Assembly (NCBI GenBank): GCA_032017425.1
Contig: DALZPW010000002.1
Origin: Faucicola tetraodonis
Lineage (GTDB): Bacteria; Pseudomonadota; Gammaproteobacteria; Pseudomonadales; Moraxellaceae
Strand: one strand, 5' to 3'
DNA length: 64,000 nucleotides
Position numbers and translations under genes: made by a program. Below, in pieces: positions 54,487 to 63,797 of this stretch; within the stretch, counting starts at the first letter, position 1, and the number at the start of each line of letters is the position of its first letter. A model generated the notes under the pieces. That model worked only from the letters and a program-made list of their open reading frames with translations, was not told the origin of the DNA and did not search any database.

Positions 54487-54518
54487 ATAAAAAAGACAGC
54501 CTAGACTGTCTTTTTTTA
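54487..54518. terminator. Bidirectional terminator after the ABC-F gene
   Basis: AAAAAAGACAG and CTGTCTTTTTTT pair around CCTAGA between two convergent genes. Confidence 0.9.
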
Positions 54519-54530
54519 TTTAATCAAACA

Positions 54531-55277
54531 TTATTTTGCATCAGCAAAGTATTTTTGTAAATCATCATTACCACCGATGTGTTTGCCACCGATAAACACC
54601 TGTGGGGTAGTTTCACGACCAGTAATGGCTCGCACTGAGGTAATAGTAGCGTCTTTACCAAGTACAATTTCTTCAAACTTGAAGCCTTTTTGGGTTAACG
54701 TTTCTTTGGCTTTGGCACAATGTGGGCAACCAGGCTTGGTAAAAATTGAGACAGAGGGTTTGTCTTGCCAGTTTGGGTCAATGTATTTAATCATGGTATC
54801 AGCATCTGATACTTCGTATGGGTCATCACTACCGCTGTCTTGGGGTTCATCAAAGATTTTGACGATTTTACCATCATCGACCAGCATCGAATAACGCCAT
54901 GAACGTTTGCCAAACCCAATCGCTGAGTCATCAATTAAGCGTCCCATCGCTTCCGTAAACTCGCCGTTCCCATCTGGAATCACGGTCACATTACTACAGT
55001 CTTGGTCTTTTGCCCAAGCATTCATAACAAAAGTATCGTTGACCGAGACACACACGATGTCATCAACGCCTAGTTTAGCAAATTCAGTTGCCAATTCATT
55101 GTAACGCGGTAAATGCAGTGACGAACACGTTGGTGTAAATGCCCCTGGTAAGGCGAATAATACTACTTTTTTGCCCTTAAATAATTCATCCGTACTAACA
55201 TCTACCCATTTGCCTTGCTATTGGGTATGAAAAGTCACACTTGGCACTTGTCTGCCAATCATATCGCTAAACGCCAT
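54531..55277 (-). pseudogene. Peroxiredoxin-glutaredoxin hybrid interrupted by a TAG codon
   Basis: The frame from the ATG at 55277 (after GGA) encodes a peroxiredoxin-5/glutaredoxin fusion of 248 residues: MAFSDMIGRQVPSVTFHTQ, a TAG at codon 20 (55218-55220), then QGKWVDVSTDELFKGKK. The peroxidase domain holds FALPGAFTPTCSS with peroxidatic Cys51 and VNDTFVMNAWAKD. A glutaredoxin domain ends the protein with FTKPGCPHCAKAK (Cys184, Cys187) and GGKHIGG. Everything but the stop is intact. No in-frame ATG, GTG or TTG lies between the TAG and Cys51, so re-initiation would lose the peroxidase Cys. It is either a recent nonsense mutation, a base-calling error or a read-through case. Intact homologues reduce peroxides with glutathione. 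Confidence 0.85.
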
Positions 55278-55556
55278 GTCCTACTCCTTATTATCATAAA
55301 TTGTTATACTACATTTTTTAGTAAATGACCTATTTGTTTAATCATTATACAAACAAATAAGGTAAAAAACTGTAATCAGCGTTATTAAAAAGTTAATTAT
55401 TTTAATAAGTATTTTAAATCATTTACTGTTTTATGATTTATTTTATATGATTAACTGTGGTGATAACAGTCCGTCAATTGTTAAAAATTGACAAAATCAG
55501 TTATGATAGGGCAGATTTTTTAGATTTTATTCAACAAATTTGATAAGGAAAACCTC

Positions 55557-56045
55557 ATGCCATCATTTGACGTGGTTTCAGAATTACAGTTATTTGAAGT
55601 TAAACATGCCGTACAAAATACCGAGAAAGAAATCGCCACCCGTTTTGACTTTAAAGGCAGTGATATTAAAGTCGAACTCAATGAGAAAGACAAAAAAATC
55701 ACCATCACCGCAGACAATGAGTTGCAGATGGAAAACGTGTATGCCATGCTTGAGAAAAACATGATAAAACGTGGGGTGGATTTGCAGTCGCTCGACCCAC
55801 AGGATAATCAAGGTTCGGGCAAACAAATGAAAAAGGTAGTCAATCTCAAAGATGGACTTGATGGCGATACCGCCAAAAAAATCAGTAAGGCATTAAAAGA
55901 GTCGGACTTGAAAGTATCGGCAGCGATTCAAGGCGATAAAGTACGGGTCAATGATAAGAAAAAAGACACGCTACAGCAAGCGATGGCACTGTTAAAAGAA
56001 AAACAGTTTGGTGTACCGCTGCAATTTAATAATTTTAAAGACTAA
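55557..56045 (+). CDS. yajQ: YajQ family nucleotide-binding protein
   Basis: The 162-residue protein begins MPSFDVVSELQLFEVKHAVQ and contains EIATRFDFKGSDIKVEL, the signature of the YajQ/DUF520 family of two ferredoxin-like domains. Family members bind RNA or nucleotides, and some bind cyclic di-GMP and affect transcription. AAGGAAAA precedes the ATG. It is monocistronic, ending at a terminator shared with hisB. The upstream 279 bases are AT-rich and hold no other feature I recognise. Confidence 0.94.
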   Translation: MPSFDVVSELQLFEVKHAVQNTEKEIATRFDFKGSDIKVELNEKDKKITITADNELQMENVYAMLEKNMIKRGVDLQSLDPQDNQGSGKQMKKVVNLKDGLDGDTAKKISKALKESDLKVSAAIQGDKVRVNDKKKDTLQQAMALLKEKQFGVPLQFNNFKD

Positions 56046-56073
56046 TGCAAAAATTAGCACGCAAAAATTAGCA

Positions 56074-56112
56074 TAAAAAAAGCCCTTGTCTCAAACAGGG
56101 CTTTTATTTTTA
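56074..56112. terminator. Bidirectional terminator between yajQ and hisB
   Basis: AAAAGCCCT and AGGGCTTTT pair around a short loop with flanking A and T tracts, between two convergent genes. Confidence 0.85.
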
Positions 56113-56122
56113 CGGGTTAATA

Positions 56123-56725
56123 TCAAAGACTTTCTTTTGTACTTGGCAATCTATCGAGTGCGCGTTCATCATATTCCACCGCCATACGCAGCGCACGAGC
56201 AAAGGCTTTAAACGTACTTTCAATTTGGTGATGGCTGTTTTTGCCTTTCAAGTTATCCAAATGAATAGTTATCATGGCATGATTGACAAAACCATAGAAA
56301 AACTCACTGAATAAATCCACATCAAACCCACCAATCATCGCACGGGTAAATGGGATATCCATGTGCAGTCCAGGGCGACCTGAAATATCCACTACCGCAC
56401 GGGAGAGGCTTTCATCGAGCGGCGCATAAAAATGTCCATAACGCACGATGCCTTTTTTATCACCAATCGCTTGTTTGAAGGCTTGACCTAGCGTGATACC
56501 GACATCTTCGACGCTATGATGGTCGTCAATGTGGGTGTCGCCGTTACAGGTAATATCCATGTCAATTAAGCCATGACGTTTGATTTGGTCAAGCATATGG
56601 TCAAGAAATGGCACACCCGTGTCAATGCTGCCTTGACCGGTACCGTCAAGGTTGATAGACACGGTGATTTGGGTTTCGGCAGTATTTCGTGTTACGGTGG
56701 CGATACGCGATGGGCGAGTGGTCAT
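56123..56725 (-). CDS. hisB: Imidazoleglycerol-phosphate dehydratase
   Basis: This enzyme removes water from imidazoleglycerol phosphate in histidine synthesis. The 200-residue monofunctional form (no phosphatase domain) carries the metal-binding motifs DHMLDQIKRHG, DTHIDDHHSVEDVGI, FFYGFVNHAM and GKNSHHQIESTFKA. Its gene lies 22 bases downstream of def on the same strand, so they may be co-transcribed. hisH, hisA and hisF, its frequent partners, are not in the window. Confidence 0.96.
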   Translation of the reverse strand: MTTRPSRIATVTRNTAETQITVSINLDGTGQGSIDTGVPFLDHMLDQIKRHGLIDMDITCNGDTHIDDHHSVEDVGITLGQAFKQAIGDKKGIVRYGHFYAPLDESLSRAVVDISGRPGLHMDIPFTRAMIGGFDVDLFSEFFYGFVNHAMITIHLDNLKGKNSHHQIESTFKAFARALRMAVEYDERALDRLPSTKESL

Positions 56726-56747
56726 GGTTTTCCCTTACAGTTAAAAA

Positions 56748-57278
56748 TCACAATCTTTTATGTTCAGCATCTTTTTCACGTTGTTTGACAACTTTACGCA
56801 CCTTATCACGTGCACGGTCTTGTTTGAGCTTGGATAAATAATCCACAAAAATTTTACCATTTAAGTGGTCAATTTCATGTTGGATACATACGGCAAGTAG
56901 GCCTTGTGCTTCTTCAACAAACGGGTTGCCCTGCGCGTCGACAGCCTCAATTCTGACATGTTTGGGTCTATCGACTTTGTCATAATACTCGGGCACAGAC
57001 AAACACCCTTCTTCGTAGCTATATAATTCATCGGCTAACGGGGTCACAATGGGATTGATAAACACCCGAGGCTGGCTGCCATCTTCAGATAAGTCCATCA
57101 CTACCAATTGAATGTGCTCATCCACTTGTGTCGCCGCAAGGCCAATACCCTTGGCGGCATACATGGTTTCGAACATATCATCAATCAAGGTTTTTAGGTC
57201 ATCATCAAAGTGGGTAACAGGCTTGGCAAGGGTACGAAGCCTCGGGTCTGGGTAGTTTAAAATAGTACGTAAGGCCAT
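56748..57278 (-). CDS. def: Peptide deformylase
   Basis: Def removes the N-terminal formyl group from nascent proteins. The 176-residue protein has the three catalytic motifs GIGLAATQVD, EEGCLSVPEY and QHEIDHLNGKIF, with the metal-binding Cys and two His. It is separated from fmt by 30 kb, unlike the def-fmt pair of many bacteria. Confidence 0.96.
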   Translation of the reverse strand: MALRTILNYPDPRLRTLAKPVTHFDDDLKTLIDDMFETMYAAKGIGLAATQVDEHIQLVVMDLSEDGSQPRVFINPIVTPLADELYSYEEGCLSVPEYYDKVDRPKHVRIEAVDAQGNPFVEEAQGLLAVCIQHEIDHLNGKIFVDYLSKLKQDRARDKVRKVVKQREKDAEHKRL

Positions 57279-57661
57279 AATGGGTCAACTTTTAATTTGG
57301 TTAATCTGGCAAAAATTCTCTAAAAAAATTGGCATAGGGTAACGCAAACGCTAAAGTTTGGCTACTATAACCTATATATAGGTGCAATCCAATCGCTTCA
57401 CAATAGCAAATAATCAATGATAATTATTGAGTGATTAAAATCTACCAAAAACCAATTATTTAAAAAAACTATTTAAAGAGAATTAAAGAGAAAATTTATG
57501 AAGCCCCAATTATTTTATGCTATGCTAACCAAAATTTACATAGTGCAAATTATTGGTGATTTTGCGACACATAACACAACATTCGGCTATGATTTTTTAT
57601 AAGTGATGGTAAAGCGTATGCCATTTTAAAGCGTTAAGCCGTTAACCTTGAGTATTGGGCT
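57279..57661. other. Intergenic region between def and LysM gene
   Basis: This 383-base AT-rich gap separates divergent genes and should hold both promoters. It contains a perfect 12-base palindrome, CCTATATATAGG, at 57371-57382. No gene or RNA was recognised. Confidence 0.5.
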
Positions 57662-58765
57662 ATGACAAACTATAACACCACGACAATGAAAAAATTATCC
57701 TTCGCTTTGTTGGCAACCCTTGGTATGACAGTGAGTTCGCTAGCCGCTGCTAATAATCCGCCACCTCGTATCAAAGCCGATGCGCCCAACCGTTATGTGG
57801 TGAAAAAAGGTGATACGCTTTGGGATATCTCCGGTAAATTCTTAGAAAGTCCGTGGCGCTGGAAAGAAATTTGGGCGACCAATAAGCAGATTCGTAATCC
57901 GCATCTGATTTATCCAAAAGATGTGATTATCTTATGTGTGATTAAAGGGCAAAAATTGGTCGGTGTAGACACGGGGGAAGGCTGTGCAGGCATTGAAAAA
58001 GCCATGAGCGCGCCAACCACTACGACCACGGTGGTGAGTGCCGCAGGTAGTATCCCTGCGATTCCTTTGACTGCCATTGAAACATGGCTTGAACGCAATA
58101 TCATCGTATCGCCTGATGACTTTAAAACTACCCCCTATGTGCTGGCTTCAAAAGATAAAAACATTATCACAGGTGTCGGTAACAAAATATATGCTAAAGG
58201 CGTGCCACTCATTGTGGGACAACGCTATGGCGTGTATCGTGAGGGCGAACCGTATGTTGACCCAACCACCCGTAAAGTCATCGGTCTTGAAGTCACCCAA
58301 GTTGCCGCAGGTATCGTCACTAGCGTAGCATCAAACGGTGTTTCTAGTATCGAGCTTAAAAAATCGTATGGTCAAGAAGTGCGCGAAGGGGACCGTGTGT
58401 TTGTCGAAGTCGGTCAATACTTGCCACCCGCGTTTTATCCAAAACCTGCCAGCGTTACCCGTGGCGGTCGCGTGATTCGTATTTTAAATTCCATTAGTAG
58501 TGCGGGTCGAGATGGGGTGATTGCCATTAATTTGGGTACTAGCCAAGGCGCTCAGCCAGGCGATGTGCTAACGGTTTATCAAAAAGGCGCTTTAGTCTTG
58601 GACGACTATGCATCCGTGAAAGGTGGGGCAGTAAGGTTGCCAAGTGAGCAAATCGGTCATGTGATGGTATTTAAAGCATTTAACGATATTAGCTACGCTT
58701 ATGTACTCGATGCAGAATCACCGATTCATGAGCAAGATTTTTTATTGCCTGCGGTCGGCAACTAA
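57662..58765 (+). CDS. LysM domain protein
   Basis: The 367-residue exported protein has an N-terminal signal (core LSFALLATLGMTVSSLAAA, cleaved near residue 30) and one LysM peptidoglycan-binding domain (about 43-95) starting NRYVVKKGDTLWDISGKFLE. The following 270 residues are beta-rich with repeated VGQ/VEV motifs and no domain I can name. An internal ATG 24 bases in gives a more usual signal peptide, and neither start has a strong ribosome binding site. The order LysM-dprA-tsaC on one strand, divergent from def, is common in this family of bacteria, from general knowledge. Confidence 0.85.
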   Translation: MTNYNTTTMKKLSFALLATLGMTVSSLAAANNPPPRIKADAPNRYVVKKGDTLWDISGKFLESPWRWKEIWATNKQIRNPHLIYPKDVIILCVIKGQKLVGVDTGEGCAGIEKAMSAPTTTTTVVSAAGSIPAIPLTAIETWLERNIIVSPDDFKTTPYVLASKDKNIITGVGNKIYAKGVPLIVGQRYGVYREGEPYVDPTTRKVIGLEVTQVAAGIVTSVASNGVSSIELKKSYGQEVREGDRVFVEVGQYLPPAFYPKPASVTRGGRVIRILNSISSAGRDGVIAINLGTSQGAQPGDVLTVYQKGALVLDDYASVKGGAVRLPSEQIGHVMVFKAFNDISYAYVLDAESPIHEQDFLLPAVGN

Positions 58766-58771
58766 CGATTT

Positions 58772-58836
58772 CGCTTACCTTTGCTTGCCCTTGCTTATGC
58801 TTGCTTGGCTTGCTTGCTTGCTTGGCTTGGTAAGCG
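58772..58836. repeat. CTTGC/CTTGG low-complexity repeat flanked by inverted repeats
   Basis: A run built from TTGC, CTTGC and CTTGG units fills about 58781-58828. It is bounded by CGCTTACC (58772-58779) and its exact complement GGTAAGCG (58829-58836). It lies directly after the LysM gene stop codon. Confidence 0.75.
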
Positions 58837-58844
58837 ATTGTTCA

Positions 58845-58870
58845 AAAGCCAGTCACCTTGACTGGCTTTG
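58845..58870 (+). terminator. Hairpin after LysM gene
   Basis: AAAGCCAGTCA and TGACTGGCTTT form a perfect 11-base stem around CCT. The T tract after it is broken (TTTGCTG), so termination may be partial. Confidence 0.6.
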
Positions 58871-58952
58871 CTGTCTTTAAAGTTTTTATGGTGAGAAAAA
58901 TTTATAATAGCAAACATTCATAAGCCCTATACATGCCTAAGGAATATACGTG

Positions 58953-60182
58953 ATGCAGGATTATCAGCCTAACTTAAACCCGGCGCAGCAGGCTGCCTTA
59001 TTATTATGGCATTTAGTGAACTTATCGGTGCCTGTTTATAACAAGCTTGTAGCGCGTTTTGGTAGCGCTGAACAAGCGATTCAAGCTAAGCTGGCAGACT
59101 GGCAAGCGCTGGGCTTGCATGATAATCACCACAAACGTTTTGCTGAGTTTATCAGCGCCAGTCGAACCAGCCAGTTTTTGCATGATACGCTATTAGAACT
59201 ATCACAAGGGCAGTATGGGGTTGTGTTTCATAATGACCCTTTATATCCGACTCAATTAAAAAACATCTATGACCCACCTCCTTTGCTATTGTATCAAGGC
59301 AATTTATCTGCATTAAGCCAACCACAATTGGCGATTGTTGGTAGCCGCAAACCAAGTCCACATGCTGAAAAAATCGCCTTTGATATGGCGCAATATTTGG
59401 CGCACGAAGGCTTATGGATTACCAGTGGCATGGCAGAAGGCATTGACAAACAAGCGCATTTAGGTGCGTTAAGTCTACAAATGACTGGCACACAAGGTGG
59501 TACTATTGCGGTACTGGGCAATGGTATTAAACATTGTTACCCAAAAAATCATGCCAGCCTTAAAGCCCATATTATTGCGTCAGGTGGCTGCGTCATTAGT
59601 GAATTATTGCCTGATATGCCGAGCAATCGCTACCATTTTCCAAGGCGCAATCGTCTCGTCGCTGGGCTAGGTTTAGCAACTTTGGTTGTAGAAGCTGCTG
59701 CAAAAAGCGGCTCGCTCATCACTGCCAGAGAAGCCAACGAGCAAGGCAAACAAGTTTTTGCTATTCCTAGTCATATTGACAACCTCAACGCCAAAGGTTG
59801 CCACCAATTGATTCGTGAGGGTGCGACCTTGGTCGATCATCCATCGCAAATTTTGGAAGATTTATCAATTTTTAAATCGCCGCTTGTCAAAGCCAATGAG
59901 GTTGAAACAGCGCCGATAGTTGTACAGGCAGTCATCAGTAGCCCTCAATTACCGTCCGAATCAGCTTCAAACACCCAGCCGCTCCAAGCGCCATTGGCGA
60001 TGGATGTGGCGCCAAATTTGCAGACCCTACTTAATCAGCTCGATTGGGTCGGGCAAGATTTAGACAGCTTGGTCGATAAGACCCGCACCGATATTGCGAC
60101 ACTTATGGGCTGGCTGATTGAGCTTGAACTCATGGGACTGGTGATGCAGCGCGGCGGTCTATACATGCGCTGCCGCCCTTAA
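58953..60182 (+). CDS. dprA: DNA processing protein DprA
   Basis: DprA protects incoming single-stranded DNA and loads RecA during transformation. The 409-residue protein has a short SAM-like N-terminal domain, the Rossmann-fold core (about 115-320) with AIVGSRKPSPHAEK, ITSGMAEGIDKQAHLGAL, ISELLPDMPSNRYHFPRRNR and VVEAAAKSGSLITAREA, and a C-terminal winged-helix region (about 345-409). AAGGA precedes the ATG at 58953; the GTG just before it is an alternative. Confidence 0.95.
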   Translation: MQDYQPNLNPAQQAALLLWHLVNLSVPVYNKLVARFGSAEQAIQAKLADWQALGLHDNHHKRFAEFISASRTSQFLHDTLLELSQGQYGVVFHNDPLYPTQLKNIYDPPPLLLYQGNLSALSQPQLAIVGSRKPSPHAEKIAFDMAQYLAHEGLWITSGMAEGIDKQAHLGALSLQMTGTQGGTIAVLGNGIKHCYPKNHASLKAHIIASGGCVISELLPDMPSNRYHFPRRNRLVAGLGLATLVVEAAAKSGSLITAREANEQGKQVFAIPSHIDNLNAKGCHQLIREGATLVDHPSQILEDLSIFKSPLVKANEVETAPIVVQAVISSPQLPSESASNTQPLQAPLAMDVAPNLQTLLNQLDWVGQDLDSLVDKTRTDIATLMGWLIELELMGLVMQRGGLYMRCRP

Positions 60183-60230
60183 TTTTGATAAGCGATGAGC
60201 AACAAAACTACAAAATAATCGAGGTATATA

Positions 60231-60836
60231 ATGCAATTTAATGACACTCAGCTCGATGCAGTTCAGCAATTTTTACAAGCCGGCAATCTACTTGCTTATC
60301 CAACCGAAGCGGTGTGGGGAATCGGCTGTGATCCATTTAACGAAACCGCAGTGAAACAGATTTTAGCGATTAAACAACGTCCAATCGAAAAAGGTATGAT
60401 TGTTATCACAGGCGATATCGCCCATATTCAGCCATTCTTACAGCCGTTACCACACCAAGTAGTTAACACCATTGCGGCAAGTTGGCAATCCACAGATGCA
60501 CAAGCCACGACTTGGTTGTTACCGATTCCTGCATCATTGCAAGGAAAAATCCCCGAGTGGGTCACAGGTGGGCGAGATAGCTTAGCCATACGGGTGATTA
60601 GCCATCCGATGATTGCCGAACTATGTAATCACATTGCCCACGCAGACAACCATAACCCGTTTGGATTTTTGGTATCCACGAGTTGTAACCTATCGGGTTT
60701 GACACCTGCTACTGATTTCGCAGCTGCTTATCATTATTTTGGTGATGCCATCGGTTATTTACTCGGCGACACCCTTGGATTTGTTCGACCTAGCCAGATT
60801 TTTGATGCACTAACCCAACAACAAGTACGCGCTTAA
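60231..60836 (+). CDS. tsaC: Threonylcarbamoyl-AMP synthase TsaC
   Basis: TsaC makes threonylcarbamoyl-AMP for the t6A37 modification of tRNAs. The 201-residue YrdC/Sua5-fold protein shows LLAYPTEAVWGIGCDPFNE, ILAIKQRPIEKGMIVI, TWLLP and VSTSCNLSGLTPATD. Its size is that of the short TsaC form without the Sua5 C-terminal domain. It lies 48 bases after dprA and is probably co-transcribed. Confidence 0.94.
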   Translation: MQFNDTQLDAVQQFLQAGNLLAYPTEAVWGIGCDPFNETAVKQILAIKQRPIEKGMIVITGDIAHIQPFLQPLPHQVVNTIAASWQSTDAQATTWLLPIPASLQGKIPEWVTGGRDSLAIRVISHPMIAELCNHIAHADNHNPFGFLVSTSCNLSGLTPATDFAAAYHYFGDAIGYLLGDTLGFVRPSQIFDALTQQQVRA

Positions 60837-60942
60837 TACCTTGTTTTTGGCAATTTTTATCTTCTCATGTCATAAATACGCAAATTTAGTGTGGATTTCA
60901 TAGAAAAAACGCCATTTTAACCCGCAAATAATGCTATTCACT

Positions 60943-60968
60943 CTTGAAATCAAAGGGATTCACCATTA
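60943..60968 (+). promoter_or_regulatory. Candidate heat-shock (sigma-32) promoter of grpE
   Basis: CTTGAAA (60943-60949) and CACCATTA (60961-60968) resemble the sigma-32 elements CTTGAAA and CCCCATNT. The 11-base spacer is shorter than usual, so the call is tentative. grpE starts about 80 bases later. Confidence 0.45.
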
Positions 60969-61048
60969 TCAAAGCCGATAACTTTAACCGTTTTAACGTG
61001 TAACTGTTATCTTGGTGACGGTTACTTTGATAATAGGAGTGATGATTG

Positions 61049-61630
61049 ATGAATTCAGCTGATAATAACCAAAATACGCAACCGCATAACCAAACTGACG
61101 CGGTCTCAACAGAGTTAAAAGATGCCATGGAACAGTTTGAGCCAAGTAACGAGCAAAAAACCATTCCTAGCGACATCAATTTGAGCACCTACGAGCAGCG
61201 TATAGCCGAGCTTGAAGGTCAAGTCAAAGAAGCCAAAGAAGCCCATGCCCGTGCCAATGCTGAAGCCTACAATGCGCGCAACCGCATGGAGCAAGAAACC
61301 GAAAAAACCAAAAAATTTGCTTTAGAAAAATTTGCTAAAGACCTATTAGACACTGTCGATAACCTTGAACGTGCGATTGAAAATAGCCAATCCGACAATG
61401 ATCCTGTGCTTGAAGGCGTCAAACTTACCCACAAATCGCTGATTGCGGTGCTAGAAAGATACGGCGTTAAAGTGGTTAATCCCCAAGGCGAAACATTTAA
61501 TGCCGACCTGCATGAAGCTGTGGGTATCGACCCAGAGGCGAGCGCCAACCAAGTAGGTCAAGTACTACAAAAAGGTTATACGCTACATGAGCGTTTATTG
61601 CGTCCAGCCATGGTTCGCGTAGGTAGCTAG
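61049..61630 (+). CDS. grpE: Nucleotide exchange factor GrpE
   Basis: GrpE releases ADP from DnaK. The 193-residue protein has an acidic, Gln/Asn-rich N terminus, a long helical coiled coil (about 45-115) and the conserved C-terminal region FNADLHEAVGIDPEAS ending VLQKGYTLHERLLRPAMVRV. AGGAG precedes the ATG. It is 161 bases before dnaK, each with its own candidate sigma-32 promoter. Confidence 0.96.
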   Translation: MNSADNNQNTQPHNQTDAVSTELKDAMEQFEPSNEQKTIPSDINLSTYEQRIAELEGQVKEAKEAHARANAEAYNARNRMEQETEKTKKFALEKFAKDLLDTVDNLERAIENSQSDNDPVLEGVKLTHKSLIAVLERYGVKVVNPQGETFNADLHEAVGIDPEASANQVGQVLQKGYTLHERLLRPAMVRVGS

Positions 61631-61696
61631 TAAGCAAGAAGTAAATAACGGATTGACCGATTGGTAACAAGTGTAGCAAAAAACTTTTGCTAACTG

Positions 61697-61725
61697 CTTG
61701 AAAAAAACCATCGTTAAACCGATAT
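61697..61725 (+). promoter_or_regulatory. Candidate heat-shock (sigma-32) promoter of dnaK
   Basis: CTTGAAA at 61697-61703 and ACCGATAT at 61718-61725 lie 14 bases apart, the normal sigma-32 spacing, and match CTTGAAA and CCCCATNT well. The dnaK start is 67 bases downstream. Confidence 0.65.
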
Positions 61726-61791
61726 AAAAATACAAGACAACGTGGTGCTCATCACCACTTACCATCAAAATAAAAATTGGAGAATTTAATT

Positions 61792-63714
61792 ATGGCTAAA
61801 ATTATTGGTATTGACTTAGGTACAACCAATTCATGTGTTGCAGTGATGGAAGGTGACAAAGTTAAAGTCATCGACAATGCTGAAGGCGCACGTACCACCC
61901 CATCAATCGTTGCTTATAAAGATGACGGCGAAATCTTAGTGGGTCAATCAGCCAAACGCCAAGCGGTAACCAACCCACAAAATACCTTATTTGCTATCAA
62001 GCGTTTAATTGGTCGCAAGTTTGAAGACAAAGTCGTGCAAAAAGACATCGGCATGGTGCCATATAAAATTGTCAAAGCTGACAATGGCGACGCTTGGGTT
62101 GACATTAACGGTAAAAAATTAGCACCACCTCAAATCTCTGCTGAAGTTTTGAAAAAAATGAAAAAAACTGCAGAAGATTATTTGGGTGAAAACGTCACTG
62201 AAGCGGTAGTAACGGTGCCTGCTTACTTTAATGACAGCCAACGTCAAGCCACTAAAGACGCAGGTAAAATCGCAGGTCTTGATGTCAAACGTATCATCAA
62301 TGAACCTACAGCGGCAGCTTTAGCTTATGGTATGGACAAAAAAGGCGGTGCAGACCGTAAGATTGCGGTTTATGACTTAGGTGGTGGTACTTTCGATATT
62401 TCAATCATCGAAATCGCGGACGTTGATGGCGAGCAGCAATTTGAAGTGCTGTCAACTAATGGTGACACTTTCTTAGGCGGTGAAGACTTTGACTTGACCT
62501 TGATCGACTACTTGGTTGAAGAATTCAAAAAAGAAAACAGTGTGAACCTAAAAGGTGACCCACTGGCAATGCAGCGCCTAAAAGAAGCGGCAGAGAAAGC
62601 GAAAATCGAACTTTCAAGCTCACAAAGCACCGATATTAACTTACCGTACATCACTGCCGATGCCACAGGTCCAAAACACTTAGTGGTAAACGTAACCCGT
62701 GCCAAGTTAGAAAGTTTAACTGAAGCGCTTGTCAACCGTACCATTGAGCCTTGTAAAATCGCACTGAGCGACGCGGGCTTAAAAGCGTCTGATATTGATG
62801 ACGTTATCCTGGTAGGTGGTCAAAGCCGTATGCCACTGGTGCAACAGCGTGTTCAAGAATTCTTTGGTAAAGAACCACGTAAAGATGTGAATCCTGACGA
62901 AGCCGTAGCGATGGGTGCAGCGATTCAAGGTGCGGTACTGTCTGGTGACAAAACTGACGTACTACTGCTTGACGTAACACCGTTAACCCTAGGCATCGAA
63001 ACCATGGGCGGTGTGTTGACGCCAATCATCGAGAAAAACACCATGATTCCAACCAAGAAATCACAAGTGTTCTCTACAGCGGATGACAACCAACCAGCAG
63101 TAACTATTCAGGTCTACCAAGGTGAGCGTAAAATTGCCGCCCAAAACAAATTGCTTGGACGTTTCGATTTGACCGATATTCCACCCGCACCGCGTGGCGT
63201 ACCGCAAATTGAAGTTACCTTTGACATCAACGCTGATGGTATCATGAATATCTCGGCTAAAGACAAAGGTACGGGTAAAGCACAAAGTATCCAAATTAAA
63301 GCCGATTCAGGTCTATCAGATGCTGAAATTGAGCAGATGATTCGTGATGCTGAAGCCAATGCCGCCGAAGATGCCAAATTTGCTGAACTTGCGCAAGTAC
63401 GTAACGAAGCAGACGGTCGTATTCATGGCGTGCAAAAAGCTATGAAAGATGCGGCTGACAAAATAACCGATAGCGACAAAACTGCAGTAGAAGACGCTAT
63501 CAAAGCGCTAGAATTGGCTGTCAAAGAAGATAATCTAGATGATATCAAGTCAAAACTTGAAGCCCTAGACAATGCCTTCTTACCTGTTAGTCAAAAAATC
63601 TATGCTGACACAGGCGCTACGGCAGAAGCGGGCGATGCACAACCTCAACAAACCAAGCAAGATGATGGGGTCGTTGATGCAGAATTCACCGAAGTAAAAG
63701 ATGACAATAAATAA
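61792..63714 (+). CDS. dnaK: Chaperone DnaK (Hsp70)
   Basis: DnaK folds and protects proteins in an ATP cycle with DnaJ and GrpE. The 640-residue protein has the ATPase domain (about 1-385) with IIGIDLGTTNSCVAVMEG, AVYDLGGGTFDISIIEI and VILVGGQSRMPLVQ. A substrate-binding domain contains LLLDVTPLTLGIETMGGV, and a helical lid ends with VVDAEFTEVKDDNK, the conserved EF-type tail. GGAG precedes the ATG at 61792. A strong terminator follows, so dnaJ (50 kb away) is not in this operon. Confidence 0.98.
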   Translation: MAKIIGIDLGTTNSCVAVMEGDKVKVIDNAEGARTTPSIVAYKDDGEILVGQSAKRQAVTNPQNTLFAIKRLIGRKFEDKVVQKDIGMVPYKIVKADNGDAWVDINGKKLAPPQISAEVLKKMKKTAEDYLGENVTEAVVTVPAYFNDSQRQATKDAGKIAGLDVKRIINEPTAAALAYGMDKKGGADRKIAVYDLGGGTFDISIIEIADVDGEQQFEVLSTNGDTFLGGEDFDLTLIDYLVEEFKKENSVNLKGDPLAMQRLKEAAEKAKIELSSSQSTDINLPYITADATGPKHLVVNVTRAKLESLTEALVNRTIEPCKIALSDAGLKASDIDDVILVGGQSRMPLVQQRVQEFFGKEPRKDVNPDEAVAMGAAIQGAVLSGDKTDVLLLDVTPLTLGIETMGGVLTPIIEKNTMIPTKKSQVFSTADDNQPAVTIQVYQGERKIAAQNKLLGRFDLTDIPPAPRGVPQIEVTFDINADGIMNISAKDKGTGKAQSIQIKADSGLSDAEIEQMIRDAEANAAEDAKFAELAQVRNEADGRIHGVQKAMKDAADKITDSDKTAVEDAIKALELAVKEDNLDDIKSKLEALDNAFLPVSQKIYADTGATAEAGDAQPQQTKQDDGVVDAEFTEVKDDNK

Positions 63715-63739
63715 TCAGTTCACCGATTAAAGCATCGAT

Positions 63740-63768
63740 AAAAATACCGCCGCAAGGCGGTATTTTTT
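63740..63768 (+). terminator. Terminator of dnaK
   Basis: AAATACCGCC and GGCGGTATTT form a perfect stem around GCAA (a stable tetraloop), followed by Ts. Confidence 0.93.
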
Positions 63769-63797
63769 ATTTTATTTGAAAATTTTTAAAAAAGGTG

